Origin: Candidatus Parcubacteria bacterium
Lineage (GTDB): Bacteria > Patescibacteriota > Minisyncoccia > UBA6257 > 2-01-FULL-56-20
Direction: 5' to 3'
DNA length: 20,477 bases
NCBI GenBank assembly: GCA_027424065.1
Contig: DAIBYH010000001.1
Span: 1 to 20,477 of the forward strand
The translations under genes were made by a program, and so were the position numbers. Numbering within the stretch: position 1 is the stretch's first letter; each line of letters opens with the position of its first letter. Of this stretch, positions 7,701 to 12,615 are shown in pieces. The notes beneath the pieces were generated by a model. That model had not been told where the DNA came from and did no database searches. It saw only the letters and a program-made list of their open reading frames with translations.

Positions 7701-8047
7701 CACTGCGATGCCCCGTCAAAGTCCTCCCGGTCATCCGAAACATCCTTGATATCCTTCAGATCGAATCCGGCGCGGCGTTCCTTTTCGCGCTCTTCGGCAG
7801 TGGCCTTCCGCAGGCCGACGCTCACTGCGTTGTCGAATTTGAGCGCGACAACCTTCACGCGGCGAAGCAGCTTCACCAACATGCCATTCAGGGCGATATC
7901 TATCTTCTCCGGCAACTTCGATCTTGCCCAGCGATCGAGAAATGTTTCCTTAGTCCCTGCTTCTTCGGCAACGCGCGGCAACGCGCGCACCATGACATAG
8001 AGCATGGCGCCGATGGCAAGCAGGAGCAATATCGTGAAAATATACAT
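7700..8047 (-). CDS. Small N-terminally anchored membrane protein, unknown function
   Basis: The 115-aa product starts with one hydrophobic helix (about residues 3-23, IFTILLLLAIGAMLYVMVRAL). A soluble, basic then acidic region follows, containing KLLRRVKVVALKFDNAVS and a charged C-terminus (EEREKERRAGFDLKDIKDVSDD). I do not recognise a named family; the layout is that of the small membrane proteins common in Patescibacteria. It starts a two-gene unit with tatD, overlapping it at TGATG. The start is supported by an extended -10 box (TGTTATACT) ending 7 nt before the ATG. Confidence 0.72.
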   Translation of the reverse strand: MYIFTILLLLAIGAMLYVMVRALPRVAEEAGTKETFLDRWARSKLPEKIDIALNGMLVKLLRRVKVVALKFDNAVSVGLRKATAEEREKERRAGFDLKDIKDVSDDREDFDGASQ

Positions 8048-8054
8048 CTTTGAC

Positions 8055-8063
8055 AGTATAACA
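8055..8063 (-). promoter_or_regulatory. Extended -10 promoter of the orf115-tatD unit
   Basis: On the minus strand TGTTATACT is followed by 7 nt (GTCAAAG) and the ATG. There is no clear -35 and no Shine-Dalgarno, so a leaderless transcript is predicted. Confidence 0.72.
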
Positions 8064-8097
8064 ATCGCGCTGATTTTGGGAAAGCTGCCCTGATAGC

Positions 8098-8120
8098 AAA
8101 AACCCCTCCGGCCGGAAGGG
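8098..8120 (-). terminator. Intrinsic terminator after rpsB-tsf
   Basis: On the minus strand CCCTTCCGG and CCGGAGGGG pair (GC-rich, one U-G pair) and run into TTTTT. It sits 25 nt after the tsf stop. Confidence 0.8.
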
Positions 8121-8145
8121 TCATGGGCAGGATTTTAGACGGATT

Positions 8146-8601
8146 CTACGCCTCCATGCGGGAGAACTCCTTGATGGCAACTTTTTCTCCTGTCTTTGCG
8201 ATGACCTCGTTCACGAGATCCTGGATCGTCCTTGACTCATCCTTGATATACGGCTGGGCAAGCAGTTCCTCGACATCCTTCGGTCCCGCTGCCGCGATCT
8301 GCATGGTAAGCTCGTGCGCCAGCTCCTGGAACGGCTCCGAACGGACGACGAAATCCGTCTCTGCGCGAAGATTCAACAGAACGCCGATGCGGCCGTTATG
8401 GAGATAGGAACGGATAAGTCCCGCACCCGTCTCGCGATCGGCACGCTTCTCGGCCTTGGAAAAACCTTTTTCGCGAATGATCGCAATTGCTTTATCAAAA
8501 TCGCCGGACGACTCCTGGAGGGCCCGGAAACAATCCATAACGCCCGCCCCGGTAACTTCCCGGAGCTTCTGTACCGCCTCCGATGAATTCTTGTCTGCCA
8601 T
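8146..8601 (-). CDS. tsf: Elongation factor Ts, short form
   Basis: EF-Ts exchanges GDP for GTP on EF-Tu. The 151-aa protein has the N-terminal UBA-like domain with VTGAGVMDCFRAL (family TGAGMMDCKKAL), a helical linker, and the core stretch HNGRIGVLLNLRAETDFVVRS (here broken as HNGRIGVLLNL and AETDFVVRSEPF) that contacts the EF-Tu G domain. It then ends after one core subdomain. Typical bacterial EF-Ts is about 280-300 aa and the Thermus type about 196 aa, so this is among the shortest forms: the second core subdomain and the coiled coil are missing. The reading frame is intact, so it is a compact version and not a broken gene. It starts 5 nt after rpsB, the usual rpsB-tsf order, and ends before a terminator. 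Confidence 0.94.
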   Translation of the reverse strand: MADKNSSEAVQKLREVTGAGVMDCFRALQESSGDFDKAIAIIREKGFSKAEKRADRETGAGLIRSYLHNGRIGVLLNLRAETDFVVRSEPFQELAHELTMQIAAAGPKDVEELLAQPYIKDESRTIQDLVNEVIAKTGEKVAIKEFSRMEA

Positions 8602-8606
8602 GAAAA

Positions 8607-9380
8607 TTATTCTTTGGATGACGCTTCTTCTTTGACCTCCTGCGCCTTTGCCGTCGCGCGTTCGGCGATCCCCTCCCGAATGGCCTTTTCCACGTTCCCG
8701 AGGAACCAGGAAACGCTCATGCGGGCCTTATCATTGCCGGGAACCAGATAATCGATGACGTCCGGATCCGCATCAACATTAGCATATGCGACAACCGGTA
8801 TATTCCTGATATTCGCTTCGCGGACCGCGGTAATGTGGAGATTCGGATCGACCACGACGAGAAGATCCGGTTCGCGCGGCATCGCCTCCAGGCCGCCCAT
8901 CAGCTCTTCGAGGCGCTTCACTTCGCGCTCCATTTCAAGACGCTCCTTCTTTGTATACTTCTCAAGAGCTCCGGAGGCGAGGTCCGCACGCAGCTTACGG
9001 AGATGCTCCACGCGGCGGCTTATGATCTTGAAATTCGTGAGCGTTCCGCCGACCCAGCGCAGCATGACGTACGGCAGCGAAAACTCTTTGGCGAGCCGCT
9101 CAATGCCGGAATCGGCAGCGGGCGAGGTTCCCACAAGGAGCGGCATGCCGCCGTGACGAACCTTCTCCTTAATGAAGCCCATCGCCTTTTCGAGGTGCTC
9201 TCCGGTCTTCTGAAGATTGATGATCTCAATACCGCCGCGGTTCGAGAGCACGAACTCGCGCATCTTCGGATTCGTCTTGCTTTTCTTGCGTCCGTAAAAA
9301 ACGCCCGCATCGATCATCTCGCGGGATCCCTCGGCGGGATAGACGCTCTCCTGTTTTTCCGTCGTCATATCGTTCGACAT
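8607..9380 (-). CDS. rpsB: 30S ribosomal protein S2
   Basis: The 257-aa protein has the S2 signatures FYGRKKSKTNPKM, NLQKTGEHLEKA, VGTSPAADSGIERLAKE, MLRWVGGTLTNFKII, and PDLLVVVDPNLHITAVREAN followed by IPVVAYANVDADPD. S2 binds late to the 30S head-body junction and, with S1, helps mRNA binding. The start chosen is MSNDM at 9380. The frame continues upstream for 38 codons, but that would run into tRNA-Glu and beyond a good promoter (TTGCAT-17-TATACT) whose -10 ends 10 nt before this ATG. An alternative start is MTTEK, four codons later. The first gene of the rpsB-tsf operon. Confidence 0.95.
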   Translation of the reverse strand: MSNDMTTEKQESVYPAEGSREMIDAGVFYGRKKSKTNPKMREFVLSNRGGIEIINLQKTGEHLEKAMGFIKEKVRHGGMPLLVGTSPAADSGIERLAKEFSLPYVMLRWVGGTLTNFKIISRRVEHLRKLRADLASGALEKYTKKERLEMEREVKRLEELMGGLEAMPREPDLLVVVDPNLHITAVREANIRNIPVVAYANVDADPDVIDYLVPGNDKARMSVSWFLGNVEKAIREGIAERATAKAQEVKEEASSKE

Positions 9381-9390
9381 TATGGAACAG

Positions 9391-9419
9391 AGTATAGCAG
9401 ATACGGCCTCCGAATGCAA
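9391..9419 (-). promoter_or_regulatory. rpsB-tsf promoter
   Basis: On the minus strand TTGCAT, a 17-nt spacer and TATACT with an upstream TG (TGCTATACT) are followed by 10 nt and the ATG. The predicted leader is only a few bases. Confidence 0.8.
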
Positions 9420-9437
9420 CTGGAACGGCCGGCGAGG

Positions 9438-9466
9438 TTGCGGAAGTGTCGAAAATTCATTATGCT
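9438..9466 (+). promoter_or_regulatory. tRNA-Glu promoter
   Basis: TTGCGG, a 17-nt spacer and TATGCT lie 20 nt before the mature 5' end of tRNA-Glu. The promoter is divergent from that of rpsB. Confidence 0.6.
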
Positions 9467-9486
9467 CACAGAGAACTTTCACCGGC

Positions 9487-9561
9487 GCCGCCATCGTCTA
9501 GCCCGGTCCAGGACATCGCCCTTTCACGGCGGTAACGCGGGTTCAAATCCCGCTGGCGGTA
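9487..9561 (+). tRNA. tRNA-Glu (UUC)
   Basis: A complete cloverleaf can be drawn. The acceptor GCCGCCA pairs with TGGCGGT, and the discriminator is A. The D arm GTCT...GGAC follows, then the anticodon stem TCGCC/GGCGG with loop CTTTCAC (anticodon TTC). The T arm is GCGGG/CCCGC with loop TTCAAAT. CCA is not encoded (the next bases are CGA). It reads GAA and GAG codons. Confidence 0.95.
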
Positions 9562-9620
9562 CGATAACGTTTTCTCAATATCCCGCAGCGGGATTCGAAA
9601 GCACGAAAAATAACTCTTGC

Positions 9621-9663
9621 AAAATAAATAGCGGGTCGGAGGCTTCGGCTCCGACCCGCTTTG
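9621..9663. terminator. Strong hairpin between tRNA-Glu and the 133-aa gene
   Basis: AGCGGGTCGGAG and CTCCGACCCGCT form a 12-bp perfect stem with a GCTTCGG loop. On the minus strand it is followed by ATTTATTTT, making it the likely terminator of the 133-aa gene. On the plus strand the T-tract is poor, but it could still end readthrough from tRNA-Glu. Confidence 0.75.
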
Positions 9664-9676
9664 GGTACTGTTGCTT

Positions 9677-10078
9677 TTAGTTTTTGTCCAGGTAGATTAC
9701 AGGGATGGTGACCTCAAGGAAGTTTGCCTCGTAGAACGAGGTGACTGCCTTGCTCATCAATTCAAAAAAGTTGAAGGGTAGCCTGATGAATCTCAGGACG
9801 TCGCAGATGTCATCGCCGCGATCGCCTATGCGCCCATCAGCTTTGCACCACATTGCTTTTTCTACCATCTTGCTCACTTTGGCAAAATCTTTCCGATCTT
9901 TGTCCTCGCTGCACAGCAAGAGGTAGGGTCCCTTGGGATGGCGGGGAACATGGACGGCCGTATAGCGTTTCCCGGCCTTACTGGTAAATTTCACCCAAAC
10001 GGGTCCTATCTCCAGATCTGAGATCTTCAGATGAGGCAGGTCTCGAGATGTAATATTTTCAAGGGCTGTGGCTGACAT
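9677..10078 (-). CDS. Hypothetical protein of 133 aa with its own promoter and Shine-Dalgarno
   Basis: I do not recognise the family. The product is soluble, with no signal peptide or membrane helix. It has an N-terminal region containing LPHLKISDLEIGPVWVKF, a basic stretch GKRYTAVHVPRHPKGPYLLLC, a Lys/Asp-rich middle (SEDKDRKDFAKVSKMVEKA) and a hydrophobic C-terminal third (RFIRLPFNFFELM). The beta-rich start and PRHPKG segment could form a small ligand- or nucleic-acid-binding fold, but that is speculation. It is a stand-alone gene. Unlike most genes here it has an AGGAG Shine-Dalgarno 7 nt before ATG, a leader of roughly 35 nt, and a TTGACT-17-TATAAA promoter almost identical to that of the lipoprotein gene at 14607-15026. 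Confidence 0.8.
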   Translation of the reverse strand: MSATALENITSRDLPHLKISDLEIGPVWVKFTSKAGKRYTAVHVPRHPKGPYLLLCSEDKDRKDFAKVSKMVEKAMWCKADGRIGDRGDDICDVLRFIRLPFNFFELMSKAVTSFYEANFLEVTIPVIYLDKN

Positions 10079-10085
10079 TTTCTGT

Positions 10086-10148
10086 CTCCTGGTTGAAATT
10101 GAAAACCTGTACCGATTTTTTTATAACAGAAAGATAGGAAAAAGTCAA
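10086..10148 (-). promoter_or_regulatory. Promoter, leader and Shine-Dalgarno of the 133-aa gene
   Basis: On the minus strand TTGACT (10143-10148), a 17-nt spacer and TATAAA (10120-10125) are followed by a leader ending in AGGAG (10086-10090), 7 nt before the ATG. The leader contains an imperfect dyad centred on GTAC (AAAATCGGTACAGGTTTT), a possible operator. Confidence 0.82.
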
Positions 10149-10187
10149 TACAACGTTTTTACCCCGCCGTAGCTGATCTTTTCGTTC

Positions 10188-11423
10188 TCAGCGGATAACG
10201 CCCCCGCCGATCATCTCCGGATATTTCCCGCGCGCAGCATAACAAACCGCCGATTGTCCGGGCGCCACGAATCTCTGCGGCTCGGCAAAACGCAGCACGG
10301 CGATTCCCCTTTCCCTGATCGTGAGCAATGCCTTCGCAAGCGGCTGGCGATAACGGACCCGCGCCTTTACCGGAATGGCCGTTCCGGCCGGATACCGGCG
10401 AAGGAATGTCTGGTCGATCACATGAAAATCGGCGAGCTCTATTTCACTGCGGTAGAGCGCCGGATGATCGCTCCCTTCAGCGAGAACGACGGTATTCGTC
10501 GCAGCATCCTTTCCGGCGACATAGAACGGTTTTCGCGCCGTTCTTCCGGATTTCGGAAATGCGAAATCAGCGGCAATGTGCCGTTCGCCGATCGTGTAGA
10601 ACTCCGAACCATAGTGTTCGCCGATCGCCTCGCCCTCCACGGTGCGGAGCGCGCCGCGATGTTCGGGTATGTGCTGTTTTAAAAAATCAAAAAGGTCCAC
10701 CATGCCGAGAAAACAGATTCCCTGGGAATCCTTCTTCTCCGCCGTCGGCAATCCCCCCTTCCGCGCGATCTCGCGGATCTCGGGCTTCCGATGATCGCCG
10801 ATCGGAAACAGGCAATGCTGCAGATCAGCAGATGCGAGCGTCCAGAGAAAATAGGACTGGTCCTTTTTTTCGTCTTTCGCCGAGAACAGCTTGCCGTCCT
10901 TCAGGCGGACGTAGTGCCCGGTCGCGACGTAATCCGCCCCCATGGCGCGCGCGCGGTCAAAAAAGAGACCGAATTTGATCTCCTTGTTGCACATGACGTC
11001 GGGATTCGGCGTGATGCCGTTCCGGTAGCCGTCGATCATGTATTGCACCACGCGCTTTTTATATTCCTCTTCGAAATCCCAAACATAGAACGGAATGCCG
11101 ATCCGCTCCGCGGCACGGCGCGCATCCTGCGCATCGCGCTCCGCGCACCCGTCCAGATTGTAGGAACGAATGAAGACGCCGACCGTATCATAGCCGCGTT
11201 TTTTAAGCAGCAAGGCCGCAACGGAGCTATCCACCCCTCCGGACATACCGACAAAAACAAGCTTTGATTTTTCAGAAACGCTGGCTCGGCCCGCGGAGCT
11301 GCTGCGGCGAAGGCGGACTTGCCCCGCGAAGCCCTTTGGGCGAAGTGAGGCTTGCCCCGCGGAGCCCTTTGGGCGAAGTGGGGACATACCGACAAAAACC
11401 ATTGGTTTTGACCTCTTTTTCAT
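10188..11423 (-). CDS. mnmA: tRNA 2-thiouridylase MnmA with an N-terminal repeat insertion
   Basis: MnmA adenylates and thiolates U34 of tRNA-Glu, -Gln and -Lys. The 411-aa reading frame has the PP-loop SGGVDSS (residues 61-67), the catalytic Cys in NPDVMCNKEIKFG (Cys145), GHYVR, and the second Cys in DSQGICFLG (Cys237), followed by the C-terminal beta-barrel region. Family members are about 350-370 aa; the excess is at the N-terminus. Residues 7-14 (PMVFVGMS) are a second copy of 55-61 (LVFVGMS), with three in-frame 11-residue repeats (LRPKGSAGQ-like) between them. Translation may start at 11423, or nearer the second copy; I keep the longer start because it opens with MKKRSK before the first copy. 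I see no clear -10 or Shine-Dalgarno there. Its substrate tRNA-Glu(UUC) is encoded nearby. Confidence 0.93.
   Translation of the reverse strand: MKKRSKPMVFVGMSPLRPKGSAGQASLRPKGFAGQVRLRRSSSAGRASVSEKSKLVFVGMSGGVDSSVAALLLKKRGYDTVGVFIRSYNLDGCAERDAQDARRAAERIGIPFYVWDFEEEYKKRVVQYMIDGYRNGITPNPDVMCNKEIKFGLFFDRARAMGADYVATGHYVRLKDGKLFSAKDEKKDQSYFLWTLASADLQHCLFPIGDHRKPEIREIARKGGLPTAEKKDSQGICFLGMVDLFDFLKQHIPEHRGALRTVEGEAIGEHYGSEFYTIGERHIAADFAFPKSGRTARKPFYVAGKDAATNTVVLAEGSDHPALYRSEIELADFHVIDQTFLRRYPAGTAIPVKARVRYRQPLAKALLTIRERGIAVLRFAEPQRFVAPGQSAVCYAARGKYPEMIGGGVIR
11241..11399. repeat. Insertion in mnmA: 33-bp tandem repeats between 18-bp direct repeats
   Basis: GGACATACCGACAAAAAC occurs at 11241-11258 and 11382-11399, exactly 141 bp (47 codons) apart. 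Between them lie three units with a 33-bp period beginning near 11285, 11318 and 11351; the last two are nearly identical (CTTGCCCCGCG(A/G)AGCCC). The period and total are multiples of three, so the mnmA frame is kept. Confidence 0.85.
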
Positions 11424-11488
11424 AGGGTTAATTCTCTGCCTTGTCCCTTTCTTTTATCTTACGCCTCCCGCGAGCGCAAGCGGAAACG

Positions 11489-11510
11489 AAAAACCCGGGC
11501 AGCGCCCGGG
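11489..11510 (-). terminator. Intrinsic terminator of efp
   Basis: On the minus strand CCCGGGC, GCT and GCCCGGG form a 7-bp GC stem followed directly by TTTTT, 24 nt after the efp stop. Confidence 0.88.
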
Positions 11511-11533
11511 AGAACCGCACGGCCGGACGCGAG

Positions 11534-12097
11534 CTATACCCGCTCTACGTATTCGCCGGTCTGCGTATTGATGCGGATCGTCTCGCCCTCGTTGATGAAC
11601 AGCGGGACATTCACTTTCGCACCGCCCTCGATGGTGACCTGCTTGGTCCCGCCCTGGGCCGTGTTGCCGCGGATCGCCGGAGGCGCCTCGACAACCTTGA
11701 ACTCCATCTTGATGGGAATATCCACCTTGATGACCTTGTCATCGAACACCATGGTCATCACCTTTGTATTCGGTTTCAAAAAACGTCCCTGATTGCCAAG
11801 AAGCTCGGTGTCCAACGCAAATCGATTCCGGGGATTTCCCTCTTCATGGAACCAGTACTCTCCCTTGCTCTCATAGATGAACATCGCGCTCTTCCGCTCG
11901 ATCTCCGCCTCCTCAAAAAAATCGCTTGCCTGGAAGTTGCGGTCAAGGATCTTCCCCGTGATCAGGTTGCGGATCTTGGTCTGCACGACGGCCTTCCGCT
12001 GCTGCATACGGAGAAAATGCGTCTCGAGCACCTCATAGGGCGCTCCGTCCATAATAAACAAAACTCCTTTCGTAAGGTCGGTATAGGCAAGTGACAT
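11534..12097 (-). CDS. efp: Elongation factor P
   Basis: EF-P enters the ribosomal E site and rescues stalls at consecutive prolines. The 187-aa protein has the three beta-barrel domains and the usual length. Recognisable stretches are MDGAPYEVLETHF, QTKIRNLITGKIL, FALDTELLGNQG, VVEAPPAIRGNTAQGGTKQ and the C-terminal FINEGETIRINTQTGEYVERV. The tip loop that normally reads PGKG, carrying the modified Lys34 of E. coli, is MQQRK here (residues 31-35). The modified position is Gln33 with Arg34/Lys35 beside it. It is a single-gene unit with its own promoter and terminator, starting near-leaderless (-10 ends 9 nt before ATG). Confidence 0.95.
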   Translation of the reverse strand: MSLAYTDLTKGVLFIMDGAPYEVLETHFLRMQQRKAVVQTKIRNLITGKILDRNFQASDFFEEAEIERKSAMFIYESKGEYWFHEEGNPRNRFALDTELLGNQGRFLKPNTKVMTMVFDDKVIKVDIPIKMEFKVVEAPPAIRGNTAQGGTKQVTIEGGAKVNVPLFINEGETIRINTQTGEYVERV

Positions 12098-12106
12098 AGC
12101 AGCACC

Positions 12107-12135
12107 ATAATACCAAAAAGGCTGTCGGGGTGCAA
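12107..12135 (-). promoter_or_regulatory. efp promoter embedded in the upstream terminator
   Basis: On the minus strand TTGCAC, a 17-nt spacer and TATTAT (extended by TGG) precede the efp ATG by 9 nt. The -35 box lies in the loop of the khpA terminator hairpin and the spacer contains its T-tract. Confidence 0.72.
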
Positions 12136-12147
12136 CCCGACAGCCTT
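12115..12147 (-). terminator. Intrinsic terminator of lepA-khpA
   Basis: On the minus strand GGCTGTCGGG and CCCGACAGCC form a 10-bp perfect stem with a TTGCAC-containing loop, followed by TTTTT, 22 nt after the khpA stop. Confidence 0.9.
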
Positions 12148-12169
12148 CGGATACTGAACCGTCCGGATC

Positions 12170-12469
12170 CTATGCCTCGACCGAAGACTCCGGGCGCGGA
12201 CCGCGCATGCCGCCTTCCGGCTCCTCGATCTTCAGATTAACGCGGGCATTGTTCTTGACGCCAACGATCTTAAGGAGTGACCGGATCGCCTTCGCGGTCG
12301 TGCCCTGTCGGCCGACCACCTGGCCCATATCGAGAGCGTTCACGCGGAGCGTGAGCAGCACTCCCATTTCATCGACCTTGCGGTCGACATTCACATCATC
12401 CGGATGATCGACCAGCGATTTTACGAGATATTCAAGGAATTCCTGGTCTGTCGTCTGCGAATTCGTCAT
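12170..12469 (-). CDS. khpA: KH-domain RNA-binding protein KhpA
   Basis: The 99-aa protein is a single KH domain of the KhpA/YlqC type. It starts MTNSQTTDQEFLEYLVKSLVDHPDDVNV, continues with a strand VLLTLRVNALDMGQVVG, and has the RNA-binding GxxG loop as GRQG in VVGRQGTTAKAIRSLL. A Pro/Gly-rich tail follows. KhpA partners with KhpB in Firmicutes and binds many RNAs, with effects on cell division; in many genomes it sits beside rpsP. The ATG at 12469 was chosen because homologues begin there. The frame is open for 80 more codons upstream, but that part runs through a palindromic repeat and the end of lepA. It lies 146 nt downstream of lepA on the same strand and ends before a strong terminator. 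Confidence 0.9.
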   Translation of the reverse strand: MTNSQTTDQEFLEYLVKSLVDHPDDVNVDRKVDEMGVLLTLRVNALDMGQVVGRQGTTAKAIRSLLKIVGVKNNARVNLKIEEPEGGMRGPRPESSVEA

Positions 12470-12565
12470 TTCTTTCGGTATCAGATTTTCAGTTTCGACC
12501 TTTGCGCGGCAACGACAAGGTGACACAGCCATTATTGCGGATCTCCCGAAAAAAGCAACTGGGCC

Positions 12566-12596
12566 GAAGTCGGACATCGCGGCGATGTCCGACTTC
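12566..12596. repeat. 31-bp palindrome, copy 1
   Basis: GAAGTCGGACATCGC, one G, and GCGATGTCCGACTTC form a perfect 15-bp inverted repeat. The same 31 bp recur at 19975-20005 and 20304-20334. This copy lies in the lepA-khpA spacer, without the flanking sequence shared by the other two. It has no T-tract. Confidence 0.95.
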
Positions 12597-12615
12597 AACA
12601 CAAGGCCGAGAGAGG

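Noticed and set aside
9381..9494. Longer N-terminus for rpsB (38 extra codons)
   Set aside because: It would overlap tRNA-Glu and the rpsB promoter and has no family similarity.
9575..9600. T-arm-like sequence GCGGGATTCGAA after tRNA-Glu
   Set aside because: It matches the complement of a generic T arm, but no acceptor, D or anticodon parts surround it. It is probably chance or an old remnant.
8835..9680. 281-codon plus-strand frame across rpsB and tRNA-Glu
   Set aside because: It overlaps rpsB antisense and then runs through the tRNA; no domain is visible.
11285..11382. Possible CRISPR array in the 33-bp repeats of mnmA
   Set aside because: The units are contiguous with no spacers, in frame with a coding sequence, and there is no cas gene.
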